This document shows, one piece after another, positions 1 to 7,765 of a DNA stretch of 11,810 nt; position 1 is the stretch's first letter; each line of letters opens with the position of its first letter. Under the pieces are notes generated by a model, which searched no databases, was not told the origin of the DNA, and was given only the letters and a program-made list of their open reading frames with translations. Made by a program: the position numbers and the translations under genes. The DNA is from JASFRI01 sp050115015. Lineage in GTDB: Bacteria; Acidobacteriota; Polarisedimenticolia; CBDVAL01. The stretch is taken from contig JASFRI010000093.1 of assembly GCA_050115015.1 (NCBI GenBank), positions 1 to 11,810 on the forward strand, read 5' to 3'.

Positions 1-182
1 GGCTCGTCCGGACGATCGAGGAGATCCACAAGATCGCGGAGAACAACGCCGCGGGCAGCCAGCAGGCCAGCGCGGCCACGGAGGAGCAAACCGCCTCCAT
101 GCAGGAGATGGCGGCCTCGGCGCAGCAGCTGGCCCGCACCTCGGACACCCTGAAGGACCTGATCGCCATCTTCAAGGTCTGA
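1..182 (+). CDS. Methyl-accepting chemotaxis protein, C-terminal end (partial)
   Basis: Only the last 59 codons are present (frame starting at base 3, stop TGA at 180-182). The peptide runs L-V-R-T-I-E-E-I-H-K-I-A and then through ATEEQTASMQEMAASAQQLA to end in ...LKDLIAIFKV. This Ala/Gln/Glu/Ser-rich heptad pattern is the C-terminal arm of the cytoplasmic four-helix bundle of MCP receptors, including the region where glutamates are methylated and glutamines deamidated (the ATEEQ/EEQTAS pattern). Sensor, HAMP and the CheA/CheW-binding hairpin tip lie upstream, outside the window, so the ligand cannot be guessed and it could be a membrane or a soluble receptor. There is no C-terminal NWETF-type pentapeptide for tethering CheR. 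The cheW-like gene begins 3 nt after the stop, so the receptor belongs to the same operon as the signalling genes. Confidence 0.9.
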   Translation, partial: LVRTIEEIHKIAENNAAGSQQASAATEEQTASMQEMAASAQQLARTSDTLKDLIAIFKV

Positions 183-185
183 GAC

Positions 186-749
186 GTGCACCGCGCCGAA
201 GGGGAGCCGACACTCGATGCACTGCTGGTCTTCTCCACACCGCTGGCCCGACACGGGGTGCGGCTGGCGGCCATCCGGGAGATCCGGCGGCCCGGCGTGG
301 TCCGGAGCGTCCCCCTGGCGCCCCCCGCCATCCGGGGCCTGGCGGACGTGCGGGGCCGGATGGTCACGGCGGCGGACCTGGCGGCGCTGCTCAAAGCCCC
401 TCCGGGTGACGGCCCCGGCACGGCGGAGGTCGATGCCCCGGGGGAGCCCGCGATCTCGCCCCCGGCGGGGCACCTGATGATCCTCTCCGAGCCGCGGGAT
501 CACTTCGCGCTCTGGCTTCCGTGGGAGATCGACCTGAGGAGCGTCGACCTCTCCGGACTTCGGCCACGCCCGGCGGCGGAGGGGGAGCCGGAGATCTTCG
601 AGGGCTTCGCGTCCCCCGACGGTCGGGTCCTGAACGTGCTGTCCGCGGAGAAGATCTTCCTGCACTGCGAGCAGGAGGTGCTCCGGCGCTACCGGTTGGC
701 GCCGGTCCAGGGGCCCCGATCCGGGCCCGAGGGAGGTGGGAGTCGATGA
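186..749 (+). CDS. Divergent CheW-like chemotaxis coupling protein
   Basis: A 187-residue protein starting with GTG, 3 nt after the receptor stop, with a weak AAGG ribosome site (174-177) inside the receptor end. CheW proteins bridge receptors to the CheA kinase at the cytoplasmic face of the receptor array. The fold is recognisable: an N-terminal strand ALLVF (12-16), the segment RLAAIREIRRPG (26-37), the loop and helix VPLAPPAIRGLADVRGRMV (42-60) with the conserved Arg-Gly at 56-57, and a C-terminal FASPDGRVLNVLSAEKIF. It is unusually diverged: the conserved Pro of the RG-x-x-x-P-x-x-DL motif is Thr61, and a Pro/Gly-rich stretch at about 70-95 separates the two halves. The family's usual length is about 150-170 residues. 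Position between an MCP and cheY/cheA supports the role. The final four bases form ATGA, so its stop overlaps the cheY start. Confidence 0.75.
   Translation: MHRAEGEPTLDALLVFSTPLARHGVRLAAIREIRRPGVVRSVPLAPPAIRGLADVRGRMVTAADLAALLKAPPGDGPGTAEVDAPGEPAISPPAGHLMILSEPRDHFALWLPWEIDLRSVDLSGLRPRPAAEGEPEIFEGFASPDGRVLNVLSAEKIFLHCEQEVLRRYRLAPVQGPRSGPEGGGSR
732..738 (+). promoter_or_regulatory. Strong Shine-Dalgarno sequence of cheY
   Basis: GGAGGTG, a near-complete anti-16S match, ends 7 nt before the ATG at 746. It lies inside the last codons of the cheW-like gene and fixes the cheY start against the longer in-frame possibility that begins at 521. Confidence 0.75.
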
Positions 750-1126
750 TCCAGAAGGTGCTGATCGTGGACGATGCGGCGTTCATGCGCTCGATGATCG
801 CCGACATCGTCGAGAAGGAGGAGGGGTTCGAGGTGGTCGGGCAGGCCGCCACCGGGCGCGAGGCCGTGGAGCGCTACCGGGAGCTCAAGCCCGACCTCGT
901 GACCATGGACATCGTCATGCCGGAGATGGACGGGATCGAGGCGACACGACGGATCGTCGCGGAGAACCCCCGGGCACGGATCGTCATGTGCTCCGCCCTG
1001 GGACAGGAAGCTCTCGTCATGGAATCGATCGCCGCCGGCGCCCGGGACTTCATCGTCAAGCCCTTCACCGCCGAGAAGGTGCGCAAGGTGTTGACGGCGG
1101 CGGTGGCGGGAACCGCCGAGGGCTGA
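746..1126 (+). CDS. cheY: Chemotaxis response regulator CheY
   Basis: A 126-residue single-domain receiver. CheY takes a phosphoryl group from CheA and, as CheY-P, binds the flagellar motor switch (or another output). Receiver landmarks are all present: acidic pair D9-D10 in KVLIVDDAAFMR, phospho-acceptor D55 in LVTMDIVMPEMDG, the switch hydroxyl S83 in VMCSALG, the aromatic switch F102, and K105 in the DFIVKPF motif. There is no output domain, and the length is standard (about 120-130). The VDDAAFMR opening resembles CheY of Bacillus and Thermotoga-type systems, which use CheC-family phosphatases, and cheC lies downstream in the same operon. The start is set by an ATGA overlap with the cheW-like gene and by the strong ribosome site at 732-738. 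Nothing suggests damage. Confidence 0.95.
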   Translation: MIQKVLIVDDAAFMRSMIADIVEKEEGFEVVGQAATGREAVERYRELKPDLVTMDIVMPEMDGIEATRRIVAENPRARIVMCSALGQEALVMESIAAGARDFIVKPFTAEKVRKVLTAAVAGTAEG

Positions 1127-1137
1127 GGCGTCCCAGG

Positions 1138-3102
1138 ATGGACATGGAGAAGTACCTCGGGCTGTTCGTCTCCGAGGCCCGGGAGCACCTCGAGGAGGCG
1201 GCCGAGGCGCTGGACCGCCTGTCGGAGAGCCCCGACGACCTCGAGCTGCTCAACCTCCTGTTCCGCCACGGCCACTCCATCAAGGGCATGGCGGCCTCCA
1301 TGGGGTTCGAGCCCATCGCGCGGGTGAGCCACGCCCTGGAGGATCGGTTCGACGACGTGCGCAAGGGCCGCGCCGCCGTCACCCCGGATCTCGTTCGCGC
1401 CGCCCTCGATGCGGTGGAGGCCCTGTCGGAGGCGGTCGATGTCGTGGAGGCCGGCGGGGAGATGCCCGCGAGCCTCGCCCGTGTCGCCGCATCCCTGCGG
1501 GAGGCCGCCCCCGCGGCAAGGGAGGAGGGCCAGGCCGCGTCCCCCTCGGCCGACCCCGGAGCCGGCTGGGTCTACAACGTCGAGATCCGCATCGATCCCG
1601 CCTCCCCCATGCCCGCGGCCCGCGCGGTGGTGCTGCACAAGAAGCTCGAGAGCCTGGGGAAGATCGTGTTCGCCAGGCCCGACCGGGAACAGCTCGTCCG
1701 GGAGCCCTTCGACGGCTCGCTGCTGGCGCAGTTCTCCTCCACGAGTTCCGAGGGGTATCTCCGCGCCGAGCTGGAGGGGCTTCCCGAGATCGCGTCGGTG
1801 GTGCTGACGCGGTTCATGTCCGCCGCCGACGCCGCTGGCGCCGGGGCGGCCCCGGCGACCCGACCCGCCGGCCCCCCGCAGGCGACGCAGCCTCCGCCCC
1901 CCGCCACGGTGCGCATCCAAACGGACACCCTCGACCGTTTCGTCGACCATCTCGGGGAGCTGATCATCCTGGGCAGCCGGCTGGAGAACGCGCTGGGGCC
2001 GAGCCCGGGCCGGGAGGCCGGCAGCGCCCTGGATGCGCTGCGCAAGACGCTGGCAGGGTTGCGGGAGGATCTGATGGGCCTCCGGATGGTGCCCTTCGAG
2101 CACATCGCGGCCCGCTTCGTGCGCTCGGTGAGGAACCTCGCCGGGAACCTGGACAAGCGGGTGGCGTTCTCGATCCAGGGCCGGGAGGTGAAGCTCGACC
2201 GGTCGATGCTCGAGGAGCTCGTGGACCCGATCAACCACATCCTCCGGAACGCCGTGGACCACGGGATCGAGACGCCGGAGGAGCGCGAGCGCGCCGGCAA
2301 GGAGCCGATCGGCCAGATCGTGATCCGGAACACCGAACACAGCGATTCGGTGACCATCGAGATCGAGGACGACGGGCGCGGCATGGACCCCGGCGGCATC
2401 CGCCGGGCCGCCATCGAGCGGGGGTTCCTCTCCCGGGAGCAGGGCGGGGCGCTCTCGGACGCCGAGGCCCTGATGCTCGTGACGACACCCGGCTTCTCCA
2501 CCGCCGAGCGTCTCACGGAGATCTCCGGCCGCGGTGTCGGCATGGACGTGGTGCGTACCCGCATCGAGAGTCTCGGGGGCCGCCTGCGCATCTCCTCCTC
2601 GCCCGGCGGCGGCACACGCATCCGGCTGCGCCTGCCCTTCACCGTCGCCGTCATCCACGCCTTCCTGGTGCGCTCGCGGGAGGGCACCTACGCCGTTCCG
2701 GTCAGCAGCGTGCGGCGGACCTTCGAGGCGGATCCCGCCAGGGTCCAGCGGCTCGGGAGCACGTCGGTCATCAGTCTGGACGGGGAGACGGTCCAGCTGA
2801 TCCGCCTGGACCGGCTCACCGGGGACCGGTGGGGACGATCCCGGGGGGAGGAACGGCCGGGCAGGCACCTTCCCGCCCCGGCCCTGCTGTTCCACCGCGA
2901 CGAGCGCCCCATGGGGCTCGTCGTGGACGCGATCCTCGGCAAGCGGGACATCGTCGTCAAGCCGCTGCGCAGTCCTCTGGAGCATCTTCGGGCCTACACC
3001 GGCGCCACGCTCCTGGAGGACGGGAGCATCGCGATGATCCTGGACGTCCGGAACCTGGCCACCGCCCATCCCGCGGAAGCGGCCGGAGGGACCACACCGT
3101 GA
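1138..3102 (+). CDS. cheA: Chemotaxis histidine kinase CheA
   Basis: A 654-residue cytoplasmic kinase that autophosphorylates under receptor control and passes phosphate to CheY. Domains in order: P1 phosphotransfer domain (about 4-110) with phosphorylatable H46 in HSIKG; a P2-like CheY-docking segment (about 142-225); a Pro/Ala linker (about 228-257); P3 dimerisation helices (about 258-315, ending in LRMVP); P4 ATPase with N-box HILRNAVDHG (N371), G1 DDGRGM (411-416), F-box TTPGFSTAE (449-457) and G2 GRGVGMDVV (464-472); and P5 CheW-like regulatory domain (about 510-645). All catalytic motifs look intact and the length is normal. ATG at 1138 was chosen; a second ATG two codons later (1144) is equally possible. 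The ribosome site is only partial (GAGGCG, 1125-1130). Its stop overlaps the cheC GTG start. Confidence 0.97.
   Translation: MDMEKYLGLFVSEAREHLEEAAEALDRLSESPDDLELLNLLFRHGHSIKGMAASMGFEPIARVSHALEDRFDDVRKGRAAVTPDLVRAALDAVEALSEAVDVVEAGGEMPASLARVAASLREAAPAAREEGQAASPSADPGAGWVYNVEIRIDPASPMPAARAVVLHKKLESLGKIVFARPDREQLVREPFDGSLLAQFSSTSSEGYLRAELEGLPEIASVVLTRFMSAADAAGAGAAPATRPAGPPQATQPPPPATVRIQTDTLDRFVDHLGELIILGSRLENALGPSPGREAGSALDALRKTLAGLREDLMGLRMVPFEHIAARFVRSVRNLAGNLDKRVAFSIQGREVKLDRSMLEELVDPINHILRNAVDHGIETPEERERAGKEPIGQIVIRNTEHSDSVTIEIEDDGRGMDPGGIRRAAIERGFLSREQGGALSDAEALMLVTTPGFSTAERLTEISGRGVGMDVVRTRIESLGGRLRISSSPGGGTRIRLRLPFTVAVIHAFLVRSREGTYAVPVSSVRRTFEADPARVQRLGSTSVISLDGETVQLIRLDRLTGDRWGRSRGEERPGRHLPAPALLFHRDERPMGLVVDAILGKRDIVVKPLRSPLEHLRAYTGATLLEDGSIAMILDVRNLATAHPAEAAGGTTP
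3085..3090 (+). promoter_or_regulatory. Shine-Dalgarno sequence of cheC
   Basis: GGAGGG, 8 nt before the GTG at 3099. It supports the non-ATG start that overlaps the cheA stop as GTGA. Confidence 0.6.
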
Positions 3103-3713
3103 AAAGCAGCGACCTGCAGGACTCGGATCTCGACGGGCTGCGGGAGATCGGGAACATCGGGGCCGGTAACGCGGCCACGGCGCTGTCCCAGCTCCTCCGG
3201 GAGGTCGTCACCCTGGAGGTTCCCGAGGTGCGGACCCTGGAGCTACGCGACCTGCCGGCGAGCCTCGGCGGTCCGGACCGGGTCCTCGTCGCGGTGCACC
3301 TGCGCATCCTCGGGGACCTGCGGGGAGACCTGCTGCTGACGCTTCCCACCGCGGGCGCCGCCTCGCTGCTCCGCCGGATGGGGCTCGAGGCGCCGGACCT
3401 GCACGAACTGCCGCCCCTGGCCGAGTCGGCGCTGCGCGAGGTGGGCCAGATCCTGTCGTCCACGTACCTCAACGCGGTCAGCCACGTCCTGGAGCGAAAC
3501 CTCGTCCCGTCGGTGCCCGGTCTCGCCGTCGACTTCGCCGGCGCCGTGGTCGACCTGCTCCCCATCCAGCTCGCCGGCATCTCGGAGCGCGCACTGGTGC
3601 TGGAGACGGCGTTCCGGGAGAGCGGGGGGCCCATCCGCGGCCACTTCTTCCTGGTGCCCGATCCGGAGGGGATCCACCTGCTCCTGCGGGGGGTGCGGAG
3701 ACGACATGGCTGA
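3099..3713 (+). CDS. cheC: CheY-P phosphatase CheC, second active site altered
   Basis: A 204-residue CheC-family protein. CheC removes phosphate from CheY-P and is stimulated by CheD in the Bacillus/Thermotoga adaptation scheme. The family carries two pseudo-symmetric sites of form (D/S)-x3-E-x2-N-x22-P. Site 1 is intact: D12, E16, N19 and P42, in the segment REIGNIGAGNAATALS. Site 2 has S110, E114 and P140 at exactly the right spacing, but Gln117 (CAG, 3447-3449) replaces the catalytic Asn, in SALREVGQILSSTYLNAV. Length is typical (about 200). The start GTG overlaps the cheA stop (GTGA) and is backed by GGAGGG; the 3' end overlaps cheD by 8 nt, so the CheC and CheD partners should be made together. 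CheX or FliY are alternatives, but the two-repeat layout without a FliN domain favours CheC. Confidence 0.93.
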   Translation: MKSSDLQDSDLDGLREIGNIGAGNAATALSQLLREVVTLEVPEVRTLELRDLPASLGGPDRVLVAVHLRILGDLRGDLLLTLPTAGAASLLRRMGLEAPDLHELPPLAESALREVGQILSSTYLNAVSHVLERNLVPSVPGLAVDFAGAVVDLLPIQLAGISERALVLETAFRESGGPIRGHFFLVPDPEGIHLLLRGVRRRHG

Positions 3714-4218
3714 GGGCCACGCCCGGGCACCCCGGCCGGAGCCGGTGAAGGTCTCCATCGGGGAGTTTCACGTCGCCGGACCCGGCCACCGCCTGGCGAT
3801 CCACGGCCTCGGCTCCTGCGTGGCGATCCTGCTCCACGATCCCGCCGCCCGCCTGTCCGGCCTCGGCCACTTCCTGCTCCCCCACCCGCCCCGAGGCCGC
3901 GGCGACCTCCCGCGCTCGCGCTTCGTCTCCACAGGCGTCCCGGACCTCGTGGAGGCGCTGCGCCACCGGGGTGCGCAACCCTCGAGGCTGGTGGCCAAGC
4001 TCGCCGGCGCCGCCCAGATGTTCCGATACGAGGCCGGCAACGACGACGACGGGATCGGCGCACGGAATCTGGAGACGGCCGTCCGCGTCCTGCGGGAGCT
4101 GCAAATCCGCCTCCTCGGGCAGGACACGGGCGGCTCGTACGGGCGTACCATCCTGGTCGACGCGGCCACCGGACGGATGGAGATCCGGGCCGTGCGCATC
4201 GAGGAGCGCATCCTCTGA
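3706..4218 (+). CDS. cheD: Chemoreceptor glutamine deamidase CheD
   Basis: A 170-residue CheD. The enzyme converts specific receptor glutamines to glutamate and binds CheC, linking CheY-P level to receptor state. The catalytic Cys38 lies in GLGSCVAI and the catalytic His55 in GHFLLP, 17 residues apart as in Thermotoga CheD (C27/H44). Downstream family landmarks are KLAGAAQMF, GIGARNLETA and QDTGGSYGR. At the place of Thermotoga Thr21, six residues before the Cys, this protein has Ile32 followed by His33. The first 12 residues look like a disordered Pro/Arg tail. ATG at 3706 has GGAG at 3697-3700 with 5-nt spacing and overlaps cheC by 8 nt. Likely substrates are the MCP encoded at the window start and other receptors of the cell. 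Confidence 0.95.
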   Translation: MAEGHARAPRPEPVKVSIGEFHVAGPGHRLAIHGLGSCVAILLHDPAARLSGLGHFLLPHPPRGRGDLPRSRFVSTGVPDLVEALRHRGAQPSRLVAKLAGAAQMFRYEAGNDDDGIGARNLETAVRVLRELQIRLLGQDTGGSYGRTILVDAATGRMEIRAVRIEERIL

Positions 4219-4301
4219 TGGTCCAGTTCACGAACAGCGGAAGCACCGAGGGGGCCGGTGCGCCGCGCGGGCAAGGCGCGCGACCGAGGCGCAGCCACTA
4301 G
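4218..4301 (+). CDS. Possible small ORF (27 aa) coupled to cheD
   Basis: An ATG at 4218 shares its A with the cheD stop (TGATG), the classic stop-start arrangement, and GAGGAG at 4201-4206 lies 11 nt upstream. The 27-codon frame ends in TAG at 4299-4301, 15 nt before rsmA. The predicted peptide has a neutral Ser/Thr/Gly first half and a strongly basic second half ending in GARPRRSH. I recognise no family. Most likely it is chance or at most a coupling leader, since short open frames are frequent in GC-rich DNA; it fills almost all of the only sizeable gap in this half of the window. Confidence 0.15.
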   Translation: MVQFTNSGSTEGAGAPRGQGARPRRSH

Positions 4302-4316
4302 GGACCGGGAGCCCGC
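4219..4316 (+). other. Intergenic region cheD-rsmA
   Basis: This is the largest gap in the window (98 nt). It has no convincing terminator: short GC stems such as GCGCC/GGCGC around 4258-4280 lack a T tract. I see no clear -10/-35 pair. It may simply separate the chemotaxis operon from rsmA, or read-through may occur. Apart from the possible small ORF I see nothing in it. Confidence 0.4.
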
Positions 4317-5156
4317 ATGCCGCGACGACGCTGGGGACAGCACTTCCTCCGGGATGACGCGACCGCGCGGCGCCTTGTGAAGGCGGCGGGCGTCGCCCCC
4401 GAGGATACCGTGCTGGAGATCGGTCCCGGCACGGGGCGCCTGACCCGGGCCCTGCTGGAGCGGGCGTCCCGGGTGATCGCCGTGGAGATCGACGCGGAGC
4501 TCGCCGCGCGCCTGCCGGACGCCGTGGGCCGCGACGACCGGCTGACGGTGATCCAGGCGGACGCCGCCGCCACGGACCTCGAGGGGCTCCTGCAGGAGCT
4601 GCTGCGCACCGGGGCGACCGCCCTGTGCGTCGCCAACCTGCCCTACGAGACCGCCACGCCGATCCTCGCCGGCCTGCTCCGGGCCCGGCACCGCCTCCGG
4701 GGGATCTCCCTGGTCGTGCAGCGCGAGGTGGCGGAGCGGCTCGCGGCGTCGCCTGGCTCCCGGGCCTACGGGTACCTGTCCGTCTGCACCCAGGACGTGG
4801 CGGCCGTCCGGGTGGGGCTCCGGCTCCGGCCGGGCGCGTTCCGTCCACCGCCCCGGGTCGAGTCCGCCCAGGTTCACCTCACACCGCGACGTGCCCCCCG
4901 GCGCGGCGACCTGGACGGCCCGGGGTTCCGGCGGTTCGTCGCCGCGCTGTTCACCTCCCGCCGGAAGACCCTGGCCAACAACCTGAGGCACCGCACCGGA
5001 CTGGACGGCGCGGCCGTTGGGGCCCTCCTGGCGGCTGCCGGGATCGACGGTGCCGCGCGTCCCGAGACCCTCGACGTGGCCGCATTCGCGGCGCTCTACC
5101 GGGCGGCGGCGGCGGGCGGCGTCCGGATCCCGGGAGCCGCTGCCGATCCGGTATAA
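4317..5156 (+). CDS. rsmA: 16S rRNA adenine dimethyltransferase RsmA (KsgA)
   Basis: A 279-residue SAM-dependent methyltransferase that dimethylates two adjacent adenines in the 3'-terminal helix of 16S rRNA (A1518/A1519 in E. coli) during late 30S maturation. Motifs: N-terminal GQHFL (7-11), SAM-binding motif I EIGPGTGRLT (34-43), acidic motif II VEID, catalytic motif IV NLPY (107-110), the Pro-rich PGAFRPPPRVESAQV of this family, and the C-terminal FTSRRKTLANNL (212-223) of the rRNA-binding domain. Length is standard (about 260-280). ATG at 4317 has GGGAG at 4307-4311, 5 nt away. The stop TAA (5154-5156) is embedded in a TATAAT hexamer that may drive the next gene. The first residue after NLPY is Glu where E. 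coli has Asn; this position varies in the family. Confidence 0.96.
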   Translation: MPRRRWGQHFLRDDATARRLVKAAGVAPEDTVLEIGPGTGRLTRALLERASRVIAVEIDAELAARLPDAVGRDDRLTVIQADAAATDLEGLLQELLRTGATALCVANLPYETATPILAGLLRARHRLRGISLVVQREVAERLAASPGSRAYGYLSVCTQDVAAVRVGLRLRPGAFRPPPRVESAQVHLTPRRAPRRGDLDGPGFRRFVAALFTSRRKTLANNLRHRTGLDGAAVGALLAAAGIDGAARPETLDVAAFAALYRAAAAGGVRIPGAAADPV

Positions 5157-5157
5157 T
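5152..5157 (+). promoter_or_regulatory. Candidate -10 box of the rnj-uppP transcript
   Basis: A perfect TATAAT sits across the rsmA stop codon, in surroundings that are otherwise almost all G and C. A start point would fall near 5164, giving a leader of about 48 nt to the rnj GTG. No good -35 is seen: the 17-bp-spaced position reads CCCGGG, and there is no TG extension. The hexamer is the main evidence. Confidence 0.5.
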
Positions 5158-5180
5158 CCGCCCCCGTCGTGGAGCCTTCC

Positions 5181-5197
5181 GGGGCGCAGCCCGCCCC
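5181..5197 (+). other. Hairpin in the rnj 5' leader
   Basis: GGGGCG (5181-5186) and CGCCCC (5192-5197) form a perfect 6-bp GC stem with a 5-nt loop. It ends 3 nt before the GGAG ribosome site. There is no T tract, so it is not an intrinsic terminator; it could shape translation or stability of the mRNA, or be chance in GC-rich DNA. Confidence 0.35.
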
Positions 5198-5200
5198 ACC

Positions 5201-5204
5201 GGAG
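5201..5204 (+). promoter_or_regulatory. Ribosome binding site of rnj
   Basis: GGAG with a 7-nt spacer to GTG 5212. It supports this start over the in-frame extension that reaches back to 5017 inside rsmA. Confidence 0.55.
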
Positions 5205-5211
5205 CCCAACC

Positions 5212-6873
<1,662 letters not shown>

Positions 6874-6876
6874 TCG

Positions 6877-7680
6877 GTGAGCTACGGACAGGCGGTGTTC
6901 CTGGCGCTGCTGCAGGGGCTCACGGAGTTCCTGCCGGTCTCCTCCTCCGGGCACCTGGTGCTGGCCCAGAGCTTCTTCGGAAACGTCGGGCAGCAGGAGC
7001 TGCTCTACGACGTGCTGCTGCACCTGGCGACCGCCGGCGCGGTCATCGCGTACTTCCGGCGCGACCTGGCCGGCCTGCTCCTGGGGGCCGTCCGGCCGCG
7101 GACCTCCGGCCCCCTGGCGGGGCAGGAGCGCCGCATGCTGCTGCTGATCGCCCTGGCCAGCGTCCCCACCGCGATCCTGGGGCTGGCGGTCGAGAAGTAC
7201 CTCGAGGACGCGGTGACCCGTCCGGACCTGGTCGGGATGTTCCTCATCGCCACGGGCTGCCTGCTGTGGGCCGGCCGCGGCCGATCCGGGGATCGCGGCC
7301 CCGACCGGATCCGCCAGCGGGACGCCCTCGCCGTCGGCGTGGTCCAGGGCCTCGCCGTCCTGCCCGGGGTCTCGCGCTCCGGCTCGACCATCACCGCCGC
7401 GATCCTGGCCGGCATCGACCGGGACCTGGCCGTGCGCTTCTCCCTGTGGATCTCCCTCCCGGCGATCCTGGGGGCGACGTTCCTGAAGGGCCTGGGAGCC
7501 GCCGACGGCCCGCTGCCCCCCGCCGGTCCCAGCCTGCTCGGGATGGGCGTCGCCGCGGTGGTGGGCTACCTGGCGATCGACTGGATCGTGCGTCTCGTCC
7601 GGGCTGACCGCTTCCACTGGTTCGCCTGGTATCTCTGGCCCCTCGGTGCCGCGGCGATCGTGTGGTATCATCTCGGATGA
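6877..7680 (+). CDS. uppP: Undecaprenyl-diphosphate phosphatase UppP
   Basis: A 267-residue integral membrane enzyme of the BacA/UppP family. It dephosphorylates undecaprenyl pyrophosphate so the lipid carrier can be reused for peptidoglycan and other surface polymers; in E. coli excess UppP gives bacitracin resistance. The first signature is LQGLTEFLPVSSSGHL (12-27), holding the (E/Q)-x3-E type motif (Q13, E17) and H26. The second is PGVSRSGST (163-171), with R167. Several hydrophobic segments of about 20 residues are visible (for example around 110-133 and at the C-terminus), consistent with a polytopic protein of standard length. GTG at 6877 follows the rnj stop by 3 nt with only a weak CAGG upstream, suggesting translational coupling to rnj. 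The gene end carries a possible promoter for ftsK. Confidence 0.97.
   Translation: MSYGQAVFLALLQGLTEFLPVSSSGHLVLAQSFFGNVGQQELLYDVLLHLATAGAVIAYFRRDLAGLLLGAVRPRTSGPLAGQERRMLLLIALASVPTAILGLAVEKYLEDAVTRPDLVGMFLIATGCLLWAGRGRSGDRGPDRIRQRDALAVGVVQGLAVLPGVSRSGSTITAAILAGIDRDLAVRFSLWISLPAILGATFLKGLGAADGPLPPAGPSLLGMGVAAVVGYLAIDWIVRLVRADRFHWFAWYLWPLGAAAIVWYHLG
7663..7671 (+). promoter_or_regulatory. Candidate extended -10 promoter for ftsK
   Basis: TGG-TATCAT, a TG-n extended -10 with one mismatch to TATAAT, lies in the last codons of uppP. A start near 7678 would leave a leader of about 88 nt to the ftsK ATG. No good -35 is visible (TCGGTG at 17-bp spacing). The placement mirrors the TATAAT at the end of rsmA. 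Confidence 0.35.
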
Positions 7681-7765
7681 CCCGCTGCCGGTCGGGCATC
7701 GACGCCCCCGACGCTTCTCCCGCTCCTCCCACCGCGGGTCACCGCAATCGCCGACGGACGGAAGC
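7681..7765 (+). other. Intergenic leader uppP-ftsK
   Basis: 85 nt without a gene. It would be the 5' leader of ftsK if the extended -10 at 7663 is used. No terminator with a T tract and no clear repeat is visible. Confidence 0.4.

Noticed and set aside
874..3069. A 731-codon open frame on the - strand opposite cheA, and similar long antisense frames at 3768-5312, 6022-7923 and 8456-10165.
   Set aside because: In GC-rich genes the antisense frames lack stop codons because AT-rich triplets are rare. Their products are His/Arg/Gly/Asp-rich low-complexity strings with no recognisable domains, while the + strand frames are clear conserved proteins.
4255..4285. Short GC-rich inverted repeats after cheD as a possible intrinsic terminator.
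   Set aside because: Stems of about 5 bp with no following T tract; expected by chance at this base composition.
4228..4310. A loose resemblance of the cheD-rsmA gap (GGAA, CCGGTGCG, GCAGCCACT) to parts of a cobalamin riboswitch.
   Set aside because: The order and spacing of the conserved core elements are not met, the B12-box consensus is absent, and the downstream gene (rsmA) is not a cobalamin gene.
5017..5211. An N-terminal extension of RNase J starting inside rsmA.
   Set aside because: The extra 65 residues are an out-of-frame reading of rsmA and its downstream gap; the GTG at 5212 with GGAG upstream gives the standard RNase J start and length.
7646..7765. A longer FtsK beginning at GTG 7646.
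   Set aside because: It would overlap uppP by 35 nt and add 40 Arg/Ser/Pro-rich residues before the first membrane segment. ATG 7766 gives a typical FtsK N-terminus.
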